A program made the translations under genes and the position numbers. Shown here piece by piece: positions 1 to 4,539 of a stretch of 5,643 nt of DNA; the stretch's first letter is position 1; the number at the start of each line of letters is the position of its first letter. The stretch is taken from the NCBI GenBank assembly GCA_021297975.1, contig JAJTHO010000079.1, forward strand, positions 1-5,643, written 5' to 3'. The notes beneath the pieces are model-generated. The model was not told where the DNA came from. It ran no database searches and saw only the letters and a list, made by a program, of their open reading frames with translations. Source of the stretch: Alphaproteobacteria bacterium. Lineage in GTDB: Bacteria; Pseudomonadota; Alphaproteobacteria; JAJTHO01.

Positions 1-1
1 C

Positions 2-343
2 CCGCAAGCAGCGCAGGAAATTTTACAACGCGGGCACATTTTGGTGTTGGCATCGCGACAGGAAAATCTGCCGATGTCCATTTTAGAAGCGATGGCATAT
101 GGTCTTGTTGTGGTGTCAACGCCGGTGGGGGCTGTGCCACAGGTTTTGAAGGATGGCGAATCGGGGTATCTTGTTGCGATGGGGGACGAAGATGCGTTGG
201 CAGCAGCGCTGCGCGAAGCCTTACTGAATCCATCAAGAAGCGCCGCTATGGCCGCCAAGGCCAAGCGTTTTTTTGCGGAAAACTTGACCATCGAGGCATA
301 TATCCCCCGGCTTGTGCGTATCTATCAGGAATTAATCCGCTGA
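2..343 (+). CDS. Glycosyltransferase, GT4-like (C-terminal part, 5' truncated)
   Basis: The reading frame is open from base 2, so the gene begins before the window; about 113 C-terminal residues are visible. They form the end of the second Rossmann domain of a GT-B fold, retaining-type glycosyltransferase of family 4. The key sign is the E-x7-E motif in RQENLPMSILEAMAYG (Glu at visible residues 21 and 29), where the second Glu normally contacts the nucleotide of the sugar donor. It is followed by the usual STPVGAVPQVL and DGESGYLV segments. The rest is a helical tail (DALAAALREALLNPS to RIYQELIR). Enzymes of this type transfer a sugar from a nucleotide donor to a lipid, polysaccharide or protein acceptor at the cytoplasmic membrane, often for surface polysaccharide. 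Donor and acceptor cannot be read from this fragment. A TTG at 41 is only an internal codon, since the motif context continues upstream of it. No strong terminator follows the stop. Confidence 0.88.
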   Translation, partial: PQAAQEILQRGHILVLASRQENLPMSILEAMAYGLVVVSTPVGAVPQVLKDGESGYLVAMGDEDALAAALREALLNPSRSAAMAAKAKRFFAENLTIEAYIPRLVRIYQELIR

Positions 344-358
344 AGCTGTGCTAGGGGC

Positions 359-387
359 TTGCAAAGTCACGCTGTCCCACTTACAAG
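359..387 (+). promoter_or_regulatory. Possible sigma-70-type promoter for ndk
   Basis: TTGCAA (359-364) and TACAAG (382-387) are separated by 17 bases. Each matches its consensus hexamer at four of six positions. The pair lies in the 76-base gap between the glycosyltransferase stop and ndk, where a promoter is expected. The match is weak and could be chance. Confidence 0.22.
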
Positions 388-419
388 GATACGCCCAATG
401 ACAATAAAGGATATTATTC

Positions 420-842
420 ATGGCTGTTCAGCGCACTTTTTCCATCATTAAGCCCGATGCGACGCGCCGCAATTTAACCGGGAAAATCAACGCCGTTTTT
501 GAAAGCAATGGTTTGCGCATCATTGCACAGAAACGCCTGCAACTCACCGAAGCACAGGCTGGTGCGTTTTATGCCGCACACCGTGAACGCTCGTTTTTTG
601 GTGAACTCGTCAGCTTTATGATCTCAAACCCTGTGGTTGTGCAAGTGCTTGAAGGCGAAAATGCGGTGCAGAAAAACCGCGATTTGATGGGCGCAACAAA
701 CCCCGCCAACGCAGCCCCCGGCACTATTCGCAAGGAATTTGCCGAATCCATTGAGGCAAACTCCGTGCACGGCTCTGATTCCATTGAGGCAGCAGCACAG
801 GAAATCGCCTATTTCTTTGCTGGTTTTGAAATCGTTGGTTAA
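420..842 (+). CDS. ndk: Nucleoside diphosphate kinase
   Basis: This cytoplasmic enzyme moves the gamma phosphate of ATP onto other (deoxy)nucleoside diphosphates through a phosphohistidine intermediate, balancing NTP and dNTP pools. The 140 residues are the usual bacterial length. Visible marks are the N-terminal RTFSIIKPDAT strand with Lys11, the phosphate-binding and base-stacking region RSFFGELVSFM (residues 57-67), MGATNPANAAPGTIR (90-104) with its conserved Arg104, and the active-site signature NSVHGSDS with catalytic His117. No key residue is missing. The start at 420 is backed by AAAGGA at 406-411, eight bases upstream. The next gene begins five bases after the stop, so ndk is probably the first gene of a two-gene unit with the response regulator; this pairing is not a known functional link. 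Confidence 0.98.
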   Translation: MAVQRTFSIIKPDATRRNLTGKINAVFESNGLRIIAQKRLQLTEAQAGAFYAAHRERSFFGELVSFMISNPVVVQVLEGENAVQKNRDLMGATNPANAAPGTIRKEFAESIEANSVHGSDSIEAAAQEIAYFFAGFEIVG

Positions 843-847
843 CGCGT

Positions 848-1921
848 ATGGCTGTGTATGACCTTGAACGGATGTCAGTGCTGCTGGTTGATGACAGCAG
901 CTTTACCCGCGCACTGTTATCCAGGGTTTTGCGCAGCCTTAATGTGCTAACGATAACCCAAGCCAGTGATGGAGCTGAAGCAATTAATTTTTTAAAATCA
1001 ACCGTTCCCGGTGCGCTCTCCTCACCCACAGGGGTGCAGCGGTATGATTTAATTATTGCTGATTGGAAAATGACGCCGGTTGATGGGGCGATGCTGTTGA
1101 AATGGGTTCGGCGGCATAAGGAATCACCGAACCGCTTTATGCCGTTTGTCATGCTGAGCGCGCTATCGGAAATGGAAACCGTAAACGAGGCGCGCAATCT
1201 GGGTGCGAATGAGTTTCTGGTAAAGCCGTTTTCGATTGCCTCGATTTCGGCTAAGTTAACGGCGCTAATTGAGCGGCCACGCAATTTTGTTTATACGCGT
1301 GATTATTTTGGCCCCGACCGTCGCCGAAACCAACAACCCATTTCATTTGAAAATCGGCGCGTTGCCCGCAAAGAAAATATCGAGATTATTCATAGCGGTA
1401 AAATTCCTGGTACGTTTAAAGAAGGAGTTAGCGCGTATTATATTGCGGTGCCGAACCAGCTGAAAAACCTCGTTGCAGGATTAGGCGGAAGCGCTGCAGA
1501 AGCTGGTCAATTTGATGAATCGGCGCTGGCCGCTGCGTCGATGGAATTGGCCAGTATGGAATCGGATTATTCCGATTGGGTGCTTGATTCTATTTCAAAA
1601 CTACAGCGCGCCGTTGAGGAGCTAAAAGATCAACCAAAGAACTATTGGAAATACTACACGCTTATCAATAATATAGCTCATGATTTGCGCGGGCAAGGAG
1701 AGACGTTTGGCTATCCATTGATTACTATTTTAGGGAAATCCTTGTTTGATTACACTAGGATTCAAACGCCGCCCGATGATAAATTTATTGAGCTTATCCG
1801 CTCGCATATCGATTCAATCCAAGCAGTGCTGCGCGAAAAGATAAAGGGGCAGGGCGGCGAGGTGGGGATGGTTATTGTTGGAACTCTAGAAGAGGCGAAG
1901 CGCCGCTACGAAGCCCGCTAA
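848..1921 (+). CDS. CheY-like response regulator with C-terminal HPt-like motif
   Basis: A 357-residue, probably cytoplasmic signalling protein. Residues about 9-143 are a complete receiver domain: acidic pair Asp15-Asp16, phospho-acceptor Asp72 in IIADWKMTPVDG, switch Ser104 in VMLSA, and Lys126 in LVKPF. The DWxMxPxDG context is CheY-like. A linker with the basic FGPDRRR segment (154-160) and ENRRVARK (168-175) follows; similar GPDRRR linkers are, from general knowledge, common in alphaproteobacterial CheY-like proteins. The C-terminal half is helical and contains NNIAHDLRGQGETFGYPL (274-291), which resembles the phosphotransfer pattern AHxLKG with candidate His278. There is no DNA-binding, GGDEF or kinase ATPase domain. 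It may therefore pass phosphate between Asp72 and His278 or act by protein contact. The start at 848, five bases after ndk, has no clear ribosome-binding sequence, so translational coupling to ndk is likely; Met9 (ATG at 872) is an alternative. The receiver is certain; the HPt reading is inference. Confidence 0.9.
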   Translation: MAVYDLERMSVLLVDDSSFTRALLSRVLRSLNVLTITQASDGAEAINFLKSTVPGALSSPTGVQRYDLIIADWKMTPVDGAMLLKWVRRHKESPNRFMPFVMLSALSEMETVNEARNLGANEFLVKPFSIASISAKLTALIERPRNFVYTRDYFGPDRRRNQQPISFENRRVARKENIEIIHSGKIPGTFKEGVSAYYIAVPNQLKNLVAGLGGSAAEAGQFDESALAAASMELASMESDYSDWVLDSISKLQRAVEELKDQPKNYWKYYTLINNIAHDLRGQGETFGYPLITILGKSLFDYTRIQTPPDDKFIELIRSHIDSIQAVLREKIKGQGGEVGMVIVGTLEEAKRRYEAR

Positions 1922-1938
1922 AATTTCCCTATAGCGCC

Positions 1939-2226
1939 CTAAAAATTGTGAACCAGCTTTAAGACATAGCCATTGGATCTGTAATTAACGCCATTAGCTT
2001 CGGCGGTTAAACCAGCGCGGGCATTAAGGTTGCTTTCTTGAGATTGCCAAAAAGTGTAGCCCATTTCAACGCTGCGTTTTTTTTCGTTGGTTGTCAGATC
2101 GTATTTGCTGGATTCAAAGGGGCTTGTGTTCAGGTATAGAGGGGTTGCGATACTCTTCATCCCGCCAGCGTGCGCGTTGCTGTAAAGCAGCATCAGAAAC
2201 AACAGGGGTAAAAAAATAAATCGCAT
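1939..2226 (-). CDS. Small exported protein with beta-barrel-like C-terminus, function unknown
   Basis: I do not recognise a family. The 95-residue product begins with a clear Sec signal peptide: Arg2, a hydrophobic core FIFLPLLFLMLLY, then SNAHA before GG, giving likely cleavage after Ala20. The mature part of about 75 residues has short strand-like stretches (RSVEMGYTFW, NARAGLTAEA) and ends in GYVLKLVHNF. Alternating hydrophobic residues with a C-terminal Phe are typical of the last strand of outer-membrane barrels recognised by the BAM machinery. It is too short for a full barrel, so it may be a small periplasmic or outer-membrane-associated protein, or a remnant of a larger porin. There is no Cys for a lipoprotein. 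An in-frame stop lies a little upstream of the ATG at 2226, so the start cannot move upstream. No ribosome-binding sequence is visible, which lowers confidence. It converges on the response regulator with a 17-base gap. Confidence 0.6.
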   Translation of the reverse strand: MRFIFLPLLFLMLLYSNAHAGGMKSIATPLYLNTSPFESSKYDLTTNEKKRSVEMGYTFWQSQESNLNARAGLTAEANGVNYRSNGYVLKLVHNF

Positions 2227-2253
2227 AAAATAATTTAGTCTGTAACACTATGT

Positions 2254-2265
2254 TTACCATGGTAA
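2254..2265. promoter_or_regulatory. 12-bp perfect palindrome, possible operator
   Basis: TTACCATGGTAA reads the same on both strands. It lies 28 bases upstream of the small exported protein gene on the minus strand, about where an operator at a -10/-35 region would sit. No regulator family is identified. A single 12-bp palindrome can arise by chance. Confidence 0.25.
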
Positions 2266-2318
2266 CGCCGATAAAGCAAGGGTAAAATTGATTAAAATCA
2301 CTTTTATATTTTCTTTCT

Positions 2319-2391
2319 GTTACCGCACCTCTGAGTTGAGCCAGCATTTGTTAACCGCTTTTTAAGCATCTGGGTCTTTAAGTGCGGTAAC
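2319..2391. repeat. 10-bp inverted repeat flanking a CtrA box
   Basis: GTTACCGCAC (2319-2328) and GTGCGGTAAC (2382-2391) are perfect inverted copies 53 bases apart. The centre of the pair, about 2355, almost coincides with the centre of the CtrA box at 2351-2365. The right copy ends next to the ribosome-binding sequence of the gene at 2405. They could be paired sites for a second regulator that loops or competes with CtrA, or stems of an RNA structure. Confidence 0.45.
2351..2365 (+). promoter_or_regulatory. CtrA box upstream of the fliO-fliP operon
   Basis: TTAACCGCTTTTTAA is an exact TTAA-N7-TTAA, the core site for the response regulator CtrA in alphaproteobacteria; the first half also shows the TTAACC extension. 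It ends 39 bases before the ATG at 2405. At CtrA-activated promoters the box usually sits near -35, so transcription would start about 2385-2395, leaving a very short leader. A second exact box precedes flgB. Confidence 0.65.
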
Positions 2392-2396
2392 GGGAG
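2392..2396 (+). promoter_or_regulatory. Ribosome-binding site for the gene at 2405, in a possible hairpin loop
   Basis: GGGAG sits eight bases before the ATG at 2405 and supports that start. It falls in the 7-base loop of a potential small hairpin with GTAA (2387-2390) pairing to TTAC (2398-2401). The stem is only four pairs, so the structure is tentative. Confidence 0.5.
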
Positions 2397-2404
2397 CTTA
2401 CGGC

Positions 2405-2767
2405 ATGACGGAAAATACCCTGTCTGATTCAGCGAATGCGCTGCTGAGCGGCGATTTAAGCGCGGCGGCGGCATCGATAGACGCCGCTGTTGAGGCGGCA
2501 GAACGCGGCGAGCTGCGCTCGGTTACGGATTTACAAAAACACATTGAAAAGCTGTGCGATAAGCTTGGTAATCTGCCGGGCGCAGACCAAGTGGCGGCAA
2601 AAAACCGCGTGGTGGATTTGCTGGTGGCGCTGGACAAACTGACCGATAAACTGGTTGAGCAAAAAGAAGCGCTGACCCAGCAAATGTCGGGCATAACCCC
2701 CAGCAAACACGCCGCCAGCGCCTATACCAAAGCAACGGCGAGCACCGACGATGGGGCGGCCTCATGA
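2405..2767 (+). CDS. Uncharacterised helical protein, first gene of the fliO-fliP operon
   Basis: A 120-residue soluble protein without signal peptide or membrane segment. It is Ala-rich and almost wholly helical: residues about 6-37, 39-56 (SVTDLQKHIEKLCDKLGNLP), then a long charged heptad-like helix at 65-94 (AKNRVVDLLVALDKLTDKL onward to QQM). It ends in a short tail with SAYTKA (105-110). A long C-terminal amphipathic helix and small acidic size resemble flagellar export chaperones such as FlgN or FliT, which hold late substrates and deliver them to the export apparatus. This is inference from size, fold and place; no signature motif proves it. It is the promoter-proximal gene after the CtrA box and overlaps fliO by the four bases ATGA, so it is translationally coupled to an export-gate gene. 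The start is set by GGGAG at 2392-2396. Confidence 0.82.
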   Translation: MTENTLSDSANALLSGDLSAAAASIDAAVEAAERGELRSVTDLQKHIEKLCDKLGNLPGADQVAAKNRVVDLLVALDKLTDKLVEQKEALTQQMSGITPSKHAASAYTKATASTDDGAAS

Positions 2768-3087
2768 CAGGGGATGCACCCACCTGGTATAACGCGCTGG
2801 AAGTTATCATGGCGCTGCTGTTTACGCTGGGCTTAGCAGCGGGCTGCGGTTTACTCGCAAAAGCATGGCACAAGCGCGCCGGGCGGATGCCGCTCATACG
2901 GCGCACATCTAGCGCATCAAGCCGAACGATGACCATTGCGGAAACACTCACACTGGATATGCGCACACGCCTTATTGCGGTGGATATTAACGGCACGCGC
3001 CAATATCTGGTGTTAACAAACGGTGCGCCGCCGATAGTGCTGCCTGTTACGACCAGCGAGGAGGCATCATGTCGCCGCGTCGGTTAA
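2764..3087 (+). CDS. fliO: Flagellar biosynthesis protein FliO
   Basis: FliO is a small membrane protein that helps assemble the FliP ring of the flagellar type III export gate. The 107 residues show the family layout. A short outward-facing N-terminus (TGDAPTWYN) precedes one membrane helix at about 12-34 (LEVIMALLFTLGLAAGCGLL). Then come a basic stretch (KAWHKRAGRMPLIRR) and the cytoplasmic FliO domain, about 57-95, with the pattern AETLTLDMRTRLIAVDING and YLVLTNGAPPIVLPV. FliO is poorly conserved, but this pattern directly before fliP is convincing. ATG overlaps the previous stop as ATGA. The 3' end overlaps fliP by 19 bases, and the fliP ribosome-binding sequence lies inside fliO, so the three genes are made as a coupled set. 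Confidence 0.9.
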   Translation: MTGDAPTWYNALEVIMALLFTLGLAAGCGLLAKAWHKRAGRMPLIRRTSSASSRTMTIAETLTLDMRTRLIAVDINGTRQYLVLTNGAPPIVLPVTTSEEASCRRVG

Positions 3088-3812
3088 TGGTGCGTTTTGG
3101 CCTTTTATGTGCGTTTTTGCTGCTGCCCCAGGCTGTGTGGGCGCAAAGCCTGTCGCTGGATTTGGGCGAGGCGGTGGACGGCCAGGCATCGGGGCGGCTG
3201 GTTCAGCTGCTAGCCCTGCTGACGGTTTTATCGCTCGCGCCGAGCATTCTGATTATGGTGACGGCGTTTGCGCGGATTATCATTGTGTTATCGCTCTTGC
3301 GCACGGCTTTAGGCTTACAGCAAACACCGCCCAACTCGGTGCTCGTGGGGCTGGCGCTGTTTTTAACCCTGTTTGTCATGGCGCCCACGTTTCAGGCGGC
3401 CTATGACCAAGGCGTTGCGCCGCTGATTGCTGAAAAAATCAAGGAAGAAGAGGCGTTCGAGAAGACGGTTGCGCCGTTTAAAACCTTTATGCTGTCGCAT
3501 GTGCGCGAGCAGGATTTACGGCTGTTTATGGATTTGGGCAAGATTGATGCCGTTTCCAGCCCAGAAGCAACACCGCTGCGGGCGCTTATCCCGGCCTTTA
3601 TGATTTCCGAGCTCAAACGCGCCTTTGAAATCGGCTTTATGATTTTTTTACCGTTTGTTATTATTGATTTAGTGGTGGCCAGTATCCTGATGGCACTGGG
3701 GATGATGATGTTGCCGCCGGTGACGGTGAGCGTGCCGTTTAAGCTGATTTTCTTTGTGCTGATTGATGGCTGGTATCTGCTGTCGGGCAGTTTGGTGCGG
3801 GGGTTTGGTTAA
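3069..3812 (+). CDS. fliP: Flagellar type III export gate protein FliP
   Basis: FliP is the main ring-forming subunit of the FliP-FliQ-FliR export gate in the flagellar basal body. The 247 residues are full length. An N-terminal cleavable signal peptide, usual for FliP, has basic RRLMVR, a hydrophobic core, and PQAVWA before QSL (cleavage after about Ala25). Next is the first membrane pair with the conserved LAPSILIMVTAFARIIIVLSLLR (about 56-78) and QQTPPNSVLVGLALFLTLFVM. A periplasmic domain follows, then AFMISELKRAFEIGF and two more membrane helices with MLPPVTVSVPFKL and the C-terminal VLIDGWYLL. The start at 3069 is chosen because AGGAGG (3059-3064) lies just four bases upstream; ATG at 3087, overlapping the fliO stop, is an alternative giving six fewer residues. 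Its stop shares TTAA with the converging csrA. fliQ and fliR do not follow. Confidence 0.98.
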   Translation: MSPRRLMVRFGLLCAFLLLPQAVWAQSLSLDLGEAVDGQASGRLVQLLALLTVLSLAPSILIMVTAFARIIIVLSLLRTALGLQQTPPNSVLVGLALFLTLFVMAPTFQAAYDQGVAPLIAEKIKEEEAFEKTVAPFKTFMLSHVREQDLRLFMDLGKIDAVSSPEATPLRALIPAFMISELKRAFEIGFMIFLPFVIIDLVVASILMALGMMMLPPVTVSVPFKLIFFVLIDGWYLLSGSLVRGFG

Positions 3813-4036
3813 GGTTTACTCGGATTCCCAAAGAAACTAGCCATCAAATCCCCGCCCGCGGCTGCCGCCTGATTCTCTGCCCGCACGCGCTCAAACACTT
3901 CGCCCCGTAAAACCGACACCCCAACCGGGAACCGCAAGCCGATTTTCGCGGCCTTGCCTTTAATCTCGGCCACATGAACCTCAATATCATCGCCGATGCG
4001 GATGGATTCGCCAATTTTTCTCGTCAAATAGAGCAT
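3809..4036 (-). CDS. csrA: Carbon storage regulator CsrA, long form with FliW-type C-terminal extension
   Basis: CsrA is a dimeric RNA-binding protein that binds GGA motifs in mRNA leaders, usually blocking the ribosome-binding site. The 75 residues start with MLYLTRKIGESIRIGDDIEVHV and include the RNA-contact residues Leu4 and Arg44 (VSVLRGEVFERV). The usual His43 is Leu here. After the core of about 52 residues comes a tail, AENQAAAAGGDLMASFFGN, that aligns by eye with the tail of the 74-residue Bacillus subtilis CsrA (EENNRAALSSDVISAL), including Glu54 and Asn55. In Bacillus this region takes part in binding the antagonist FliW. Shorter CsrA forms such as that of E. coli (61 residues) end earlier. 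The gene runs opposite to its neighbours, overlaps the end of fliP by four bases and diverges from flgB. A GGGA ribosome-binding sequence lies within the hairpin at 4040-4054. Confidence 0.96.
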   Translation of the reverse strand: MLYLTRKIGESIRIGDDIEVHVAEIKGKAAKIGLRFPVGVSVLRGEVFERVRAENQAAAAGGDLMASFFGNPSKP

Positions 4037-4039
4037 GTG

Positions 4040-4054
4040 TTAACGTCCCGTTAA
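4040..4054. promoter_or_regulatory. Palindromic CtrA box between csrA and flgB; also a hairpin in the csrA leader
   Basis: TTAACGTCCCGTTAA is an exact TTAA-N7-TTAA CtrA site ending 55 bases before the flgB start, fitting activation of flgB. It is also a complete inverted repeat: TTAACG, three bases, CGTTAA. In csrA mRNA (minus strand) this gives a 6-bp stem with the triloop GGA, ending three bases before the csrA ATG and containing its GGGA ribosome-binding sequence. The DNA pattern is certain; both roles are inferred. Confidence 0.65.
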
Positions 4055-4063
4055 AGGGTTTGT

Positions 4064-4092
4064 GGCATAGTCTTCGCATAGCATACTGGCAA
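4064..4092 (-). promoter_or_regulatory. Possible csrA promoter
   Basis: On the minus strand TTGCCA (4092-4087, five of six consensus positions) is followed after 17 bases by TATGCC (4069-4064, three of six). Transcription would begin about 4057, immediately before the palindrome at 4040-4054. CtrA bound there would sit over the first transcribed bases and could repress csrA while activating flgB. The -10 match is weak. Confidence 0.3.
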
Positions 4093-4101
4093 GGACGCTG
4101 G
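4086..4101 (+). promoter_or_regulatory. Candidate CsrA-binding hairpin over the flgB ribosome-binding sequence
   Basis: CTGGCAAGGACGCTGG can fold with C-G, U-G, G-U, G-C and C-G pairs around the hexaloop AAGGAC (4091-4096). CsrA prefers an ARGGAU hexaloop; here six of the ten core consensus positions are kept, and the two changed stem positions preserve a G-C pair. The loop holds AAGGA, the only ribosome-binding-like sequence for flgB, although it is 14 bases from the ATG, which is long. Two U-G pairs make the stem weak. Confidence 0.4.
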
Positions 4102-4109
4102 ATACAAGT

Positions 4110-4526
4110 ATGGATATTAACAAACTTAAGTTATTTGCCGCACTAAACGAGAAAATGGACTGGCTCGGCCAGCGCCAGCGCGTCTTGACGCAAAACATCG
4201 CCAACGCCAATACCCCGGATTACAAGCCAAAAGACTTGAAACCCACGGATTTCCGCGCTGCGCTGAAGCAGGCTGACACCAGCAATCGCGCACTGCGCAC
4301 GACCGCAACCAGCCCGCAGCACGTTATGACCGGCGCGACCGCCAGCCCGAATTTCCGGGAAAATTTGAAGCGCGACTACCGGGAAACAACCCCGGTGGGG
4401 AACAGCATCACTTTGGAAGATCAAATGAACAACCTGGCGCAAAACGCCGATGAAAACCGCCTCGCGAGCCAGCTGTATAAAAAATACGCCGGTATGTTTC
4501 GCATGGTTTTAAAGCCGGGTTTTTAA
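4110..4526 (+). CDS. flgB: Flagellar proximal rod protein FlgB
   Basis: FlgB is one of the four proximal rod subunits of the flagellar basal body and is exported through the type III apparatus. The 138 residues are typical in length. The N-terminal helix LFAALNEKMDWLGQRQRVLTQNIANANTPDYKPKDL (from residue 8) contains the rod-and-hook signature NIANANTPxY. The middle is variable and surface exposed. The C-terminal part, GNSITLEDQMNNLAQNADE to YKKYAGMFRMVLKPGF, forms the second half of the coiled-coil pair used by axial proteins. There is no signal peptide, as expected for type III export. It leads the flgB-flgC-fliE unit, 55 bases after the CtrA box and 73 bases from divergent csrA. The start at 4110 fits the family's short N-terminus; the nearest purine-rich sequence is AAGGA at 4091-4095. 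Confidence 0.97.
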   Translation: MDINKLKLFAALNEKMDWLGQRQRVLTQNIANANTPDYKPKDLKPTDFRAALKQADTSNRALRTTATSPQHVMTGATASPNFRENLKRDYRETTPVGNSITLEDQMNNLAQNADENRLASQLYKKYAGMFRMVLKPGF

Positions 4527-4539
4527 GGGATAGCGGGCA

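Noticed and set aside
41..343. TTG at 41 as a true start of a short glycosyltransferase-like protein
   Set aside because: The frame is open to the window edge and the domain continues upstream, so the gene is truncated by the window, not short.
984..995. Further TTAA pairs as CtrA boxes (984-995 and 4117-4129)
   Set aside because: Spacers are 4 and 5 bases instead of 7, and both lie inside coding sequence.
724..1284. 186-residue minus-strand frame opposite ndk and the response regulator
   Set aside because: Two well-identified genes occupy the other strand; the product has low-complexity, Arg/Ser-rich composition typical of an antisense shadow.
1920..1948. Terminator between the response regulator and the small exported gene
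   Set aside because: Only an A/T-rich five-base complementarity with a 16-base loop; no G-C stem or T run.
2114..2347. 77-residue minus-strand reading frame overlapping the small exported protein
   Set aside because: It lacks domain features, covers the CtrA box and intergenic repeats, and conflicts with the better-supported signal-peptide frame at 1939-2226.
2523..2996. 157-residue minus-strand frame opposite the gene at 2405 and fliO
   Set aside because: Shadow of an operon with overlapping starts and good ribosome-binding sequences; Pro/Arg/Ser-rich product without family features.
4086..4101. Sigma-54 promoter for flgB (TGGC...)
   Set aside because: The GG-N10-GC spacing fails: GG at 4088-4089 is followed after ten bases by GG, not GC.
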